In this document: in pieces, positions 43,679 to 54,624 of the stretch | How positions within the stretch are numbered: position 1 is the first letter of the stretch | How the letters are laid out: each line of letters starts with the position of its first letter | Source of the DNA: Nevskiaceae bacterium | GTDB taxonomy: Bacteria > Pseudomonadota > Gammaproteobacteria > Nevskiales > Nevskiaceae | Assembly: GCA_008012115.1 (NCBI GenBank) | Contig: SSEB01000001.1 | Coordinates: 1-64,000 of the forward strand | Length of the DNA: 64,000 nt | Reading direction: 5' to 3' | The notes under the pieces: model-generated | What the model was told of the DNA's origin: nothing | The model's database searches: none | What the model saw: only the letters and a program-made list of their open reading frames with translations | Position numbers and translations under genes: made by a program

Positions 43679-45049
43679 TCAGTGGCGATAGCCTTTCACG
43701 CGGACCTTGAAGTCCATTGCCGGTCCTGGTGTTGGCGCGGTCTTGGTTTTCAGGACGTAGTTGGGCGATTCAAGTTCGAGGTCCAGCTTGTAGAACACGC
43801 GCGCCATGGTCAGCACCAGCAGAATCTCGGCGAGGCTCTTGCCGAGGCAGGTGTGCGGGCCGCGGCCGTAGGGCGAATAGGCGCCCGGCTTCATGTGCTC
43901 GGCGCGCGGCTTCTGGTAGCGGTCGATGTCGAACTTGCGGGCCTCGGGGAAATACTCGTCCATGAAGTGCGTGACGCTGGTGCCGATGTACATCATCTCG
44001 CCTTTCTTGATCAGATGGCCGTCGAAGATGAAATCCTTGGTCGCGGTGCGCATCTGCGCGACGGCGATCGGATACAGGCGCATGGTTTCCATGATGGCGC
44101 CGTTGAGCGCCGGCAGCTTCTTCATCAGACCTTCTTCGTCCACCTCGTCGCCGCTGGCGAAGAGTTCGTCCACTTCCTTGTAGACGCGCGCCTTGACCTC
44201 GGGATGCTTGAGCACGGTGTAGACGATGGCCGAGGTCGTATTGGCCACGGTATCGAGACCGGCGACATAGGGGCCGGTGATGGAGACGATCAGGTCGCTG
44301 GCCGGCATGATGTGCGGCGTTTCGATGTGCGCCGCCATGATGTCGTCGATCAGGTTGCGGTCCTCCGGCTTGATCCTGCTGTAGCGCTCCTTGCCGTAGG
44401 CGATCATCTTCTCGCCGAGCTCGACGACACGGGCGCGCGCTTTCTTGTACTTGGGATTCTTCAACAGGATCTTCGGGCGCTGGCGCGTGACCAGCACGTT
44501 GAGGATGTAGAGAATCGTGGTGCGGATGTCCTTGACGTACTCCAGCGGCGCGGAGCCGGTGAGGATGGTGCCGAGCTGGTCGGTGACCATGTACTGCATG
44601 GCTTCGACGACAGGGACTTCCTTGCCCACCGGCCAGTCGCGCTTGAACACGTTGTCGGTGATCTTGATCAGCTCGTTGTAGCGGCCCTTGAGCGATTCCT
44701 TGGAGTAGCCGCGACGCATGATGTCGCGCAGTTCCTTGTGGCTCTCGCCGTCTTCGCCGGTCAGCATGCGCTTGGCGCCGTACTCACCAACCAGACCCTC
44801 CCAGAACTCCTTGGAGCGCAGGCTCTCCTTGCCCTCGCGCGTGCCGAGGAAGGTGGCCGCTTCGACGCCGGCGATCACCGCGTAGCTCTGGCCCAGCAGC
44901 TTGACGCGGAACACCGAGCCGTACTTGCGATAGCAATCGACGAAGAACTGCGCCGGATCCTTGGCCATCGCCAGCACGTTGCCCAGATAGGGAATGCCGG
45001 GCACTTGCGGGGTCTTTTTCAGGGCAACGGATTCAGCGACGGCGCTCAT
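43679..45049 (-). CDS. Cytochrome P450
   Basis: A 456-aa soluble P450 monooxygenase. The I-helix is GPYVAGLDTVANTTS, ExxR is METMRLYP, and the heme loop is YGRGPHTCLGKSLAE with the thiolate Cys (the usual Phe is Tyr). No membrane anchor, so it needs separate redox partners, none nearby. Start MSAVAES has GAGGAG upstream; the ORF to 45094 is less likely. A perfect palindrome lies 83 bp upstream. Substrate unknown. Confidence 0.93.
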   Translation of the reverse strand: MSAVAESVALKKTPQVPGIPYLGNVLAMAKDPAQFFVDCYRKYGSVFRVKLLGQSYAVIAGVEAATFLGTREGKESLRSKEFWEGLVGEYGAKRMLTGEDGESHKELRDIMRRGYSKESLKGRYNELIKITDNVFKRDWPVGKEVPVVEAMQYMVTDQLGTILTGSAPLEYVKDIRTTILYILNVLVTRQRPKILLKNPKYKKARARVVELGEKMIAYGKERYSRIKPEDRNLIDDIMAAHIETPHIMPASDLIVSITGPYVAGLDTVANTTSAIVYTVLKHPEVKARVYKEVDELFASGDEVDEEGLMKKLPALNGAIMETMRLYPIAVAQMRTATKDFIFDGHLIKKGEMMYIGTSVTHFMDEYFPEARKFDIDRYQKPRAEHMKPGAYSPYGRGPHTCLGKSLAEILLVLTMARVFYKLDLELESPNYVLKTKTAPTPGPAMDFKVRVKGYRH

Positions 45050-45131
45050 GACGATCTCCTCAGGAATCAATATCTTGCATTGAACATACTGCATGCCAAG
45101 CGTCCGGAGTAGCTACAAACGGACGAGTTTT

Positions 45132-45145
45132 TGGAATCGATTCCA
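45132..45145. promoter_or_regulatory. 14-bp palindromic operator candidate
   Basis: TGGAATCGATTCCA is a perfect palindrome about 83 bp upstream of the P450 ATG, at a position suited to a dimeric repressor. A weak plus-strand promoter (TTGGAA, 18 bp, TGTAAA) overlaps it. No regulator gene is adjacent. Confidence 0.5.
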
Positions 45146-45197
45146 GAAATTCAGTGTAAAGCGCTGAACCTGTGGCGTATAGACGGGTCACAAATCC

Positions 45198-45215
45198 GTG
45201 GGCGCGGGCGCCCAC
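45198..45215. repeat. Inverted repeat / hairpin
   Basis: GTGGGCGC, GG, GCGCCCAC: an 8-bp perfect palindrome with a GG centre in the non-coding P450-DUF3014 gap. Confidence 0.7.
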
Positions 45216-45245
45216 GCCACGGCCATGGAGCGTGGCGCAAGCGGA

Positions 45246-45279
45246 CCCGGGACTGTCCGGCGGGCCGGACAGTCCCGGG
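45246..45279. repeat. 34-bp near-perfect palindrome / hairpin
   Basis: Two perfect 16-bp arms (CCCGGGACTGTCCGGC and its complement) around a central GG. As RNA it would be a very stable hairpin. No T-run follows, so it is not a simple terminator. Confidence 0.85.
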
Positions 45280-45346
45280 ATGAGCGACCGACATAACGTT
45301 GGCTTGAACCACCGCTGGCCTTGGTCATCGCATCAGGGTGTGGCCT

Positions 45347-45381
45347 CTCTCCCCGGCGGGCGACTGCCGGGAGAGCTTTTT
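45347..45381 (+). terminator. Plus-strand intrinsic terminator without an upstream gene
   Basis: CTCTCC(C)CGGC pairs with GCCGGGAGAG (10 bp, one bulged C), followed by CTTTTT. The nearest upstream gene is on the other strand, so a short non-coding plus-strand transcript from about 45160 is implied. Confidence 0.6.
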
Positions 45382-45430
45382 CCGGCGCGCTACCATAGGG
45401 TCATCCATCTCTCAGGGATGAGGAGGACAG

Positions 45431-46240
45431 ATGAGTCGTAATTTCTGGATTGGCACGGTCGTGGCTCTGCTGCTGGCCGCAGCGGGCACGTATGTCTTCT
45501 TCAGTCGCATGACAAACGATACCAGCGGCGAAACCGCCGCCGCGCCGCAAACCTTACCGGCGGCGCAACCGGAGCCCGCACCTGCGCCGCCAGCGGCGGA
45601 GGAACACCATCCGGTGAGCGAGCCGCAGGCTCCCGGCCTGCCGGCGTTGCCGGACAGCGATAGCGCGGTGCACGAGGCGCTGGCCGGGGTTTTTGGCGCC
45701 GCTACGCTGAAGACGCTGCTGTTGCCGCAGAACATCGTGCGGAATCTTGTGGCCACCATCAACAGCCTTGATGATTCGGCGCCAGTGGCGGCGCGGTTGC
45801 GACCGCTCGCGCATGTGCCGGGATCGCCGGTGGTGGACGGCGAGGGCGATGCGCTGACGCTGAGCCCCAAGAACAGCGCCCGCTACACCCCCTATGTCGA
45901 CGCGATGCGTCAGGCAGGCGGCCGCCGCGCGGGCCAGGTCTACCTGCGCCTGTATCCGTTGTTCCAGTCGGCCTACGAGGAAATGGGCTTCAAAGGACGC
46001 TATTTCAACGACCGGCTGGTGCAGATCATCGATCACCTGCTGGCGACGCCGAAGGTGCTAGCCCCGATCCAGCTGCTGCGACCCAAGGTGCTCTACGAAT
46101 TCGAGGACTCCGATCTGGAAGCACGTTCCTGGGGTCAGAAGCTGCTGATCCGCATGGGGTCCGAGAACGAGGCGGTGGTGAAGGCCTGGCTGCGCGAGGT
46201 GCGCGCCACCGTGGTGGCGCAGCCGCCGCCCAAGGAATGA
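45431..46240 (+). CDS. DUF3014 family membrane-anchored protein
   Basis: A 269-aa protein with one N-terminal membrane helix (WIGTVVALLLAAAGTYVFF), a Pro/Ala-rich periplasmic linker, then a DUF3014 domain (LPALPDSDSAVHEALAGVFG, RYTPYVDAMRQA, LYPLFQSAYEEMGFKGRYFNDRLV). Function unknown. The next gene follows after 33 bp. Confidence 0.85.
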   Translation: MSRNFWIGTVVALLLAAAGTYVFFSRMTNDTSGETAAAPQTLPAAQPEPAPAPPAAEEHHPVSEPQAPGLPALPDSDSAVHEALAGVFGAATLKTLLLPQNIVRNLVATINSLDDSAPVAARLRPLAHVPGSPVVDGEGDALTLSPKNSARYTPYVDAMRQAGGRRAGQVYLRLYPLFQSAYEEMGFKGRYFNDRLVQIIDHLLATPKVLAPIQLLRPKVLYEFEDSDLEARSWGQKLLIRMGSENEAVVKAWLREVRATVVAQPPPKE

Positions 46241-46273
46241 AGTGAGAGGCGTGAGCGTTCGGGGGAGCGCATC

Positions 46274-46945
46274 GTGAACATCAGCTATCAGTTTCTGTTC
46301 GAGGACGGCACCCGGCATCGTGTGGATGTCGATGTGCAGCGCAAGGCGGCTGCAGTCAGTGCTGCGCTGCCGGAGTGGACGCGGCTTGGCTGCAGCCGTT
46401 GCCCCAACTGCCCGTTGTCGCCTGAACAGCACAGCCATTGTCCGACCGCGGTCGATCTGGCGCCGACCGTTACCGCCTTCGCGCCGATCATCTCGCACCG
46501 CCAGGCGCGCGTGGAGGTGCAGATGCCGGAGCGCACCATCAGTCGCGATTGCCAGGTGCAGCAGGCGCTCAGTTCGCTGGTGGCCCTGATCATGGCGACC
46601 AGTGCCTGTCCCATCCTCGGACGCATGCGCGGCCTGGCAATGACGCACCTGCCGTTTGCCACGCTGGAGGAAACCCTGTTCCGCAACGTGGGCGCCTACC
46701 TGCTGCTGCAGTTCCAGATCCACAAGCAGGGCGGCACACCCGACTGGGACCTGCAAGGGCTGAGCGAACACTTTGCGCGGCTGGAGGTGCTCAACAAGGC
46801 GTTCAAGAAGCGCGTCGACGCCGCCGCCAAGCAGGACGCTGCGATCAACGCGGTCAGCGCGCTGGGCGTGCTGTCGATGGGCATAGGCCTGTCTATCGAC
46901 GATCAGCTCAGCGAACTGAGCGCCTTCGCCATGTTGCCCGCCTGA
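46274..46945 (+). CDS. Conserved Cys-rich hypothetical protein
   Basis: A 223-aa protein with GTG start and a GGGGGAG-like ribosome site. The N-terminal strand pattern SYQFLFEDGTRHRVDVDV is followed by a Cys cluster (CSRCPNCPLSPEQHSHCP) that could bind metal, then helices. It resembles a group of environmental-bacterial proteins of unknown function (possibly DUF6901; not verified). Probably co-transcribed with the DUF3014 gene. Confidence 0.65.
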   Translation: MNISYQFLFEDGTRHRVDVDVQRKAAAVSAALPEWTRLGCSRCPNCPLSPEQHSHCPTAVDLAPTVTAFAPIISHRQARVEVQMPERTISRDCQVQQALSSLVALIMATSACPILGRMRGLAMTHLPFATLEETLFRNVGAYLLLQFQIHKQGGTPDWDLQGLSEHFARLEVLNKAFKKRVDAAAKQDAAINAVSALGVLSMGIGLSIDDQLSELSAFAMLPA

Positions 46946-46951
46946 ACGGCC

Positions 46952-48337
46952 TTACGCAGACTCGAGTTCCTCCAGCGCCTCGCGGCTGTAGACCGCGAGC
47001 TTCTGCAGGTGCGGCACGGTGTCGCGACAGCCGGTGAAGCCGAAGTTGAGCGCATCGGCGTAGCTGATCACGGTGATGTTGAGGCCATAGCCCTGGAACG
47101 GGATCGACATCGGGTAGTAGGCCTCCATGCGCCAGCCGCGGAAATACAGCGGTTGCGTCGGTCCCGGCACGTTGGAGATGACCACGTTGAAGGCCGGTCG
47201 CACGCGCCCGGCTGCGCCGGGGATCTGCGACAGCAGCATCGGCGTCATCAGCATCGCGCTGTACTGCATGATGCCGTTCTTGGTCATGCCCTGGAGCTGC
47301 GCCTTGGCCTCGCGCGTGGAGGCAACGATTGCGGCGAAGCGCTCGGCGGGATCGTCAATATCGGTGCCCAGCGTCGCCAGGATCGAGCCAACCGCGTTGC
47401 CGCCGCCCGGATCGTCCTTAGGCCGGATGTTGACCGGTACCATCGCGGTCAGCGACTGCTCGGGCAGCGATTCCTGCTCGCCAAGCAGGCGGCGCAGTGC
47501 CGAGCCGCACAACGCAAGTACCAGATCGTTCAGTGTGCCGCCATGCCGCTTGGCGGTGCGCTTGAGGCGCTCGATTGGGAACTGCTGCGTCGCGAAGCGG
47601 CGATTGCGGCTGATCCTGCGGTTGAGTGCCGACTTCGGCGACTGCATCGGTGCGACCAGCACTTTCGGGCTGCCGTCCTTAGGTTTGCGCAGCGCCTGGC
47701 CCAGCGACTGGGCGATGTGGCGTGCAGTGCCGGCCTGTTCGCGCGCCAGCGCCAGCAGCGCCGACAGCGTCGGCACGGGCGTGCCGCTGCGCGCCGATTC
47801 GCGTTCCGGCGGTTTGCGCGCGAAGAACATCGGCGTGTCGCGCTCAGCCGGATCGGTGTCGAGGCCACGCGCCATCAGGCGCGTGCCGGTGTAGCCGTCG
47901 ACCAGGGCGTGATGGACCTTGAAGTAGATCGCGAAGCGCCCGCCCTCGAGGCCCTCGATGAAATGCACCTCCCAGGGCGGTCTGCGGAAATCGATGCGAT
48001 GGCTGTGCAGCCGCGACACGAGAATGCCGAGCTCGCGCTCGTCGCCAGGCGAGGGCAGCGCCGAGCGGCGCACGTGGTACTCGACATCGAAGTCGTCATC
48101 CTCGACCCAGGCCTGCAGCGGATGCGCCAGAAGACCGGGATACTTGAGCTTGAGGTTCCACGGTGCGTGCACCGTGACCGCTTCGCGAATCTCATCCATC
48201 AGGCGGCGCAGGAAATCCGGCGGCGCGTCGGGCGGCGGCGAGAACGGCGCCAGCGAGCCCACATGCATCATCGTTTCTCGGGTCTCGCCCGCGAGGAAAC
48301 TCCAATCGAGTGGGTTGAGATGCTTGACCGTGCCCAT
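46952..48337 (-). CDS. Wax ester synthase / diacylglycerol acyltransferase
   Basis: A 461-aa WS/DGAT enzyme making wax esters or triacylglycerol from acyl-CoA. The catalytic HHALVDG is at 142-148, PLDWSFL at the start and NVVISNVPGP near 385 are family signatures. Typical of lipid-storing gamma- and actinobacteria. Stands alone on the minus strand. Confidence 0.93.
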   Translation of the reverse strand: MGTVKHLNPLDWSFLAGETRETMMHVGSLAPFSPPPDAPPDFLRRLMDEIREAVTVHAPWNLKLKYPGLLAHPLQAWVEDDDFDVEYHVRRSALPSPGDERELGILVSRLHSHRIDFRRPPWEVHFIEGLEGGRFAIYFKVHHALVDGYTGTRLMARGLDTDPAERDTPMFFARKPPERESARSGTPVPTLSALLALAREQAGTARHIAQSLGQALRKPKDGSPKVLVAPMQSPKSALNRRISRNRRFATQQFPIERLKRTAKRHGGTLNDLVLALCGSALRRLLGEQESLPEQSLTAMVPVNIRPKDDPGGGNAVGSILATLGTDIDDPAERFAAIVASTREAKAQLQGMTKNGIMQYSAMLMTPMLLSQIPGAAGRVRPAFNVVISNVPGPTQPLYFRGWRMEAYYPMSIPFQGYGLNITVISYADALNFGFTGCRDTVPHLQKLAVYSREALEELESA

Positions 48338-48438
48338 GCTCCCCTCCGTTTGTCGTTATGCGGCGATGGTAGCGCGTTCGCCGTTTCGTGAAACCTTTTA
48401 TATAACTGGAAGATATTTACAACGTATTTAATATTAGT

Positions 48439-48466
48439 TTGTTGTTGAATGGTGGCTGCCTAGAAT
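48439..48466 (+). promoter_or_regulatory. Putative sigma-70 promoter of the sulfur/encapsulin operon
   Basis: TTGTTG, a 16-bp spacer, TAGAAT, within an AT-rich patch (48389-48450) that has no terminal repeats and is not one of the 114-bp elements. It would start transcription near 48473, about 50 nt before the rhodanese ATG. The AT-rich upstream part could hold activator sites such as for CysB (inference). Confidence 0.45.
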
Positions 48467-48524
48467 CGCTGTACTGCCAGACCGCGCAACCGTATGCGCA
48501 ATCCGGTTCATCGGAGAGATTCGG

Positions 48525-49040
48525 ATGTCCGCTGCCCAAGAAATACCTGCGTTTCCCCTCGCGGCCACTGAGGCTGCTGCCCAGCAGGCTGCCGCTGCAC
48601 AGCATCCCGTACTGGTCGCGGCGCGCGCCAAGGCGGCGTCGGCGGACCTGCCCTATGCCGGCGGAATCTCTCCGCATGATGCCTGGGATCTGGTCGCTGC
48701 CGATGAGGCGGTGCTGGTCGACGTGCGTACTGCCGAAGAGCGCAAGTTTGTCGGCCATGTTCCGGACACGCTGCATGTCGCCTGGGCGACCGGTACCTCA
48801 CTGACGCGCAACCCGCGCTTTGTCCGCGAACTGGAGCAGAAGGTTCGCAAGGATCAGGTCGTGCTGCTGTTGTGCCGGAGCGGCAAGCGTTCGGCGCTCG
48901 CCGCGGAGGCCGCAGCCAAGGCAGGGTTCGCGCATGTGTTCAACATTCTCGAAGGCTTCGAGGGCGAGATCGACGCCGACCAGCATCGCGGCAGCCGCGA
49001 TGGCTGGCGTTACCGCGGCTTGCCCTGGGTGCAGGACTGA
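48525..49040 (+). CDS. Rhodanese domain protein
   Basis: A 171-aa single rhodanese domain. The active-site Cys is at about residue 117 in LLLCRSGKRS, and the domain opens with ISPHDAWDLVAADEAVLVDVRT. A sulfurtransferase that could accept persulfide sulfur. First gene of the operon leading to the encapsulin and desulfurase, 26 bp before the serine acetyltransferase. Confidence 0.9.
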   Translation: MSAAQEIPAFPLAATEAAAQQAAAAQHPVLVAARAKAASADLPYAGGISPHDAWDLVAADEAVLVDVRTAEERKFVGHVPDTLHVAWATGTSLTRNPRFVRELEQKVRKDQVVLLLCRSGKRSALAAEAAAKAGFAHVFNILEGFEGEIDADQHRGSRDGWRYRGLPWVQD

Positions 49041-49066
49041 AACGGCGCGACACATCGGAGAATCTC

Positions 49067-50005
49067 ATGAGCCGTTCTGCGCCCAAGGGTGCGCAATGGG
49101 AGCTTGCGGCCATCGTTGCCGAATTGCGCGATGTCCGCTCGCGCTGGCGCGACCGGCGCCGGCGCGATCTCGATGCGCACGAATTCCCTTCCCGCGACAT
49201 CGTGCGCGACATCATCGTGCAACTGCGCGGCGCCTTGTTCCCGCTGCGATTGGGGCCGGCGGATCTGAGGCGCGACGGCGAGGATTTCTACGTCGGCCGT
49301 GCGCTGGATGCGGCGCTGCATGAACTGGTTGCGCAGGTCCGGCTGGAGCTGAGCTCGCAACGTCGCAACGAAGGCAGCGCAGTGGATGCGCAAGCCATCG
49401 CCGGACAGGCCGACGAGATCGTCGCCACCTTCGCGCGTGCGCTGCCGAGCCTGCGCGAGCTGCTCGACACCGACGTCGAGGCGGCTTACCGCGGCGATCC
49501 GGCCGCACGCAGCGTCGACGAAGTGTTGCTGTGCTATCCCGGCGTGCTGGCGCTGATCAACCATCGGCTGGCGCATCGTCTTTATGCGCTGGGTGTGCCG
49601 CTGATCGCGCGCATCGTTGCCGAGCTGGCGCATTCGGAAACCGGTATCGACATCCATCCCGGCGCCCGCATCGGCGGTTCCTTTTTCATCGACCACGGCA
49701 CTGGCGTGGTAATCGGCGAGACCGCACAGATCGGCGAGCGTGTTCGCATCTATCAGGCGGTGACGCTGGGCGCCAAGCGCTTCGAGACCGGCAGCGACGG
49801 CGCGCTGCAGAAGGGGCAGGCGCGCCATCCGATCGTCGAGGACGACGTGGTGATCTACGCCGGTGCCACAATCCTCGGGCGCGTCACCATCGGCCAGGGT
49901 TCGACCATCGGCGGCAACGTCTGGCTCACGCGCAGCGTGCCGCCGGGCAGCCAGGTGACGCAGGCGCGCTCGCAGCAGGAGAGTGCGGACGGTGCCGTGA
50001 CATGA
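49067..50005 (+). CDS. epsC: Serine O-acetyltransferase (EpsC type)
   Basis: A 312-aa enzyme making O-acetylserine for cysteine synthesis. The helical N-terminal part is followed by left-handed beta-helix hexapeptides (IDIHPGARIGGSFFIDHGTGVVIGE, IVEDDVVIYAGATILGRVTI). EpsC-type enzymes are about 310 aa. ATG 49067 is chosen; upstream frame overlaps rhodanese. Its TGA overlaps the ATG of the XRE gene by 4 nt. EpsC genes commonly neighbour family-2A encapsulins. Confidence 0.93.
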   Translation: MSRSAPKGAQWELAAIVAELRDVRSRWRDRRRRDLDAHEFPSRDIVRDIIVQLRGALFPLRLGPADLRRDGEDFYVGRALDAALHELVAQVRLELSSQRRNEGSAVDAQAIAGQADEIVATFARALPSLRELLDTDVEAAYRGDPAARSVDEVLLCYPGVLALINHRLAHRLYALGVPLIARIVAELAHSETGIDIHPGARIGGSFFIDHGTGVVIGETAQIGERVRIYQAVTLGAKRFETGSDGALQKGQARHPIVEDDVVIYAGATILGRVTIGQGSTIGGNVWLTRSVPPGSQVTQARSQQESADGAVT

Positions 50006-50232
50006 GCACGCTGGAGCTGCGTTTCGGACGCGTGGTGCGCGAGCTGCGCGAACGGCATGGCTGGTCGCAGGAGCGATTGGCGGAGATTGCCGACCTCAAT
50101 CGCAGCTACCTCGGCGAGATCGAACGCGGGCGGGTTACACCGTCGCTGTCCACCATCGGCAAGCTGGCGGCGGCGCTGCAGGTCGCGCCCTCCGCGCTGA
50201 TCGGCCGCTGCGAAACGCCAACGGCAACCTAG
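50002..50232 (+). CDS. XRE-family HTH regulator
   Basis: A 76-aa helix-turn-helix protein (VVRELRERHGWSQERLAEIADLNRSYLGEIERGRVTPSLSTI) with no effector domain, translationally coupled to epsC by ATGA. Its position between the cysteine gene and the encapsulin suggests a local regulator; a 10-bp palindrome lies in the following gap. Confidence 0.9.
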   Translation: MSTLELRFGRVVRELRERHGWSQERLAEIADLNRSYLGEIERGRVTPSLSTIGKLAAALQVAPSALIGRCETPTAT

Positions 50233-50278
50233 AGCGCCAGCGCCATCTTCCGTGTAAGAAAAAATACCCGGAATTGAT

Positions 50279-50288
50279 GGCTATAGCC
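50279..50288. promoter_or_regulatory. Palindrome ahead of the encapsulin gene, possible operator
   Basis: GGCTATAGCC is a perfect 10-bp palindrome 69 bp before the shell ATG. It lies in the spacer of a weak promoter-like pair (TTGATG, 17 bp, TCGTAT) and is a candidate site for the XRE protein encoded just upstream. Confidence 0.3.
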
Positions 50289-50356
50289 TGTGGCCGTCGT
50301 ATCTCTAACAAGCAATTCTTCAAGCAATTCCCGCAGTCTCTTTTCCGGAGTTTTCA

Positions 50357-51257
50357 ATGGCAGACGACAAAGCCCCCAAGACCCTGGGCGACAACGCCGC
50401 ACGGCAATTGGCCAATGCCACCAAGACGGTGGCGCAGTATTCCGTCATCACGCCGCGCTGGCTGGTGCATCTGCTGCAATGGTTGCCGGTGGAAGCGGGT
50501 ATCTATCGCGTCAACAAGGTCAAGAACCCGGCCGATGTGAAGACCGCCTGCACGGTCAACGAGAAGGGCGAGTTGCCCGACTCCTTCGTCAATTACGACG
50601 AGAAGCCGCGCGAGTACTTCCTCAACGCGGTATCGACCAAGCTCAACATTCACACCCGCGTTTCCGATCTGTATTCGAGCCCGCACGACCAGATCAAGGA
50701 ACAGCTCCGCCTCACCATCGAGACCATCAAGGAGCACCAGGAAAGCGAGCTGATCAACAACCCGGACTACGGCCTGCTGGCCAACGTGGCCGACAGCCAG
50801 CGCATCCTGCCGCTGACCGGCGCACCGACGCCGGACGATCTCGACGAGCTGCTGACCAAGGTCTGGAAGGAGCCGGCCTTCTTCCTGACGCATCCGCTGG
50901 CCATCGCCGCGTTCGGACGCGAGTGCACGCGCCGCGGCGTACCGCCGCCGACGGTGAGCCTGTTTGGCTCCCAGTTCCTGACCTGGCGCGGCATCCCGCT
51001 GATCCCCTCCGACAAGGTGCCGGTGGCCGACGGCAAGACCAAGATCCTGCTGATCCGTGTCGGCGAGAAGCGCCAGGGCGTGGTCGGCCTGTTCCAGCCG
51101 GGTCTGCCGGGCGAGCAGAATCCGGGCCTGTCGGTGCGCCTGATGGGCATCGACCGCCACGCCATCGCGTCCTACCTGATCTCGCTGTACTGCTCGCTGG
51201 CGATCCTCACGGACGACGCCGTGGCGTTGCTGGACGACGTGGAAGTCAGCAAGTTCC

Positions 51258-51283
<26 letters not shown>
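50357..51283 (+). CDS. Family 2A encapsulin nanocompartment shell protein
   Basis: A 308-aa HK97-fold shell protein of encapsulin family 2A (SrpI-like), which self-assembles into a protein cage around a cysteine desulfurase. The N-terminal AARQLANATKTVAQYSVITPRWL and WLPVEAGIYRVNKVKN are family hallmarks; NPDYGLLANVADSQRI and VGLFQPGLPGE follow. Ribosome site GGAG upstream. The cargo gene begins inside its last 26 nt, an overlap that couples shell and cargo synthesis. Confidence 0.94.
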
Positions 51284-53414
<2,131 letters not shown>

Positions 53415-53479
53415 TCGCTGCCGCCGCATCGCAATGGCGGGCCGGCGATGCCCGGCCCGCCATTTGTTTGCCCAGACGC

Positions 53480-53593
53480 GCCACCCGCTAGGCGGAGTTC
53501 CCCAGGAAAGATTGTTTTAAAATATATATCGTTTATATTTTTGTATTATAATTAATAACAATATCTGTGCGACGCTCAGCCGCAGCGGGTGGC
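53480..53593. repeat. 114-bp inverted-repeat element, copy 7
   Basis: Perfect termini GCCACCCGCT (53480-53489) and AGCGGGTGGC (53584-53593); AT core 53514-53559 (GTTTT...ATAAC, C at index 16, G at index 29). It lies 65 bp after the desulfurase stop, closing the encapsulin operon. Confidence 0.96.
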
Positions 53594-53685
53594 CGTTTCG
53601 AGCGTCGGGCTAGCGTGAAAGTTGATCGCCTCCGTCCGGCGCCTTAGGGTGCGTGCCTCGCGCATACCACCGGACCTGCCAGCGC

Positions 53686-54135
53686 ATGACGATTTTCGAC
53701 CGCATCATCGCCGGCCAGATTCCGGCCAGTTTTGCCTACCAGGACGCGCACTGCGTCGCCTTCATGGACATCAACCCGATCACGCGCGGCCACACGCTGG
53801 TGGTGCCGCGCCGTTCGGTGGCGACGCTGGATCAGCTCGATCCGGCCTTGCGTGCGCACCTGTGGGAGGTGGTGCAGCGGATCGGTGCGGCGCAACGTCA
53901 GGGGCTGGGCAGCCGCGCGCAGCATCTGCTGGTCAACGACGGCAAGGCCGCCAGCCAGAGCGTGCCGCACGTCCACATCCATGTGATTCCGCGCTACCGC
54001 GGCGACACCCTGCGTACGGTCGGCCGCATGATCTGGCACGTCACCACGCTGACGCTTCCGCGCCGCGAAACGGCGGCGCGTCGCGCCGACCTCGACGACA
54101 GCGCGCGGCGCATCCGCGAGGCGCTCGCAGCCTGA
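53686..54135 (+). CDS. HIT family nucleotide-binding protein
   Basis: A 149-aa histidine-triad hydrolase/transferase. The triad HVHIHVIPR is at about 104-112; IFDRIIAGQIPASFAYQD opens the domain and DINPITRGHTLVVPR is conserved. Start 53686 is supported by homology to MxIFxxII; the ORF start at 53653 is upstream noise. Confidence 0.92.
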   Translation: MTIFDRIIAGQIPASFAYQDAHCVAFMDINPITRGHTLVVPRRSVATLDQLDPALRAHLWEVVQRIGAAQRQGLGSRAQHLLVNDGKAASQSVPHVHIHVIPRYRGDTLRTVGRMIWHVTTLTLPRRETAARRADLDDSARRIREALAA

Positions 54136-54140
54136 GGCGG

Positions 54141-54446
54141 TTACTGACCTTGCGCGGGCGTGTCGCCGGTCGGCGCGGGTGCCGCGGCGTGGCCGGCGGC
54201 GGCATCGATCAGCGCCTGGGCGCGGTCGCAGGCGTGCTCCCAGTCGAGACGCGCGGCCGCGACCTTGGCATCGTCGGCGTTGGCGGCTTCCAGGGCCTTG
54301 ACGCGGTGCTTCTGCTGCGCGCATTCGCCACGCGCCTTGGCCACCGCCGCCGGGCTGGGCTTGGCGTCGTCGGCGAAAACGCAGAGCGCGAAGCCGGCGG
54401 CGAGCATGCCAAGCGCGGCGGCGAGACGATTCGGGTGAGTGCTCAT
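54141..54446 (-). CDS. Small exported protein, unknown function
   Basis: A 101-aa protein with signal peptide (LAAALGMLAAGFALCVFADD) and a helical, two-Cys mature part (GECAQQKHRVKALEAAN...WEHACDRAQALID). Convergent with the HIT gene, 5 bp between stops. No family recognised. Confidence 0.6.
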   Translation of the reverse strand: MSTHPNRLAAALGMLAAGFALCVFADDAKPSPAAVAKARGECAQQKHRVKALEAANADDAKVAAARLDWEHACDRAQALIDAAAGHAAAPAPTGDTPAQGQ

Positions 54447-54624
54447 CGGCGATCTCCTCCGTGAGTGGGCGGGAGGATCATTGCGCCGTCGTCGTCGCCG
54501 CGCAATAGCCGGGCTTGACCCAGATCAATGCGCGATGACGGCGGCGAGACACCGTTCATTTTCGATTCAGCCGCTCGGCGTAGCGTGGGAGCATGCGCCC
54601 ACGTCCGGGCGCCGGAGACCGCAC

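Noticed and set aside
48389-48470. AT-rich patch upstream of the rhodanese gene as a tenth 114-bp element
   Set aside because: No CACCCGC/GCGGGTG termini at either side and no GTTWW-N36-WWAAC spacing; treated as promoter region.
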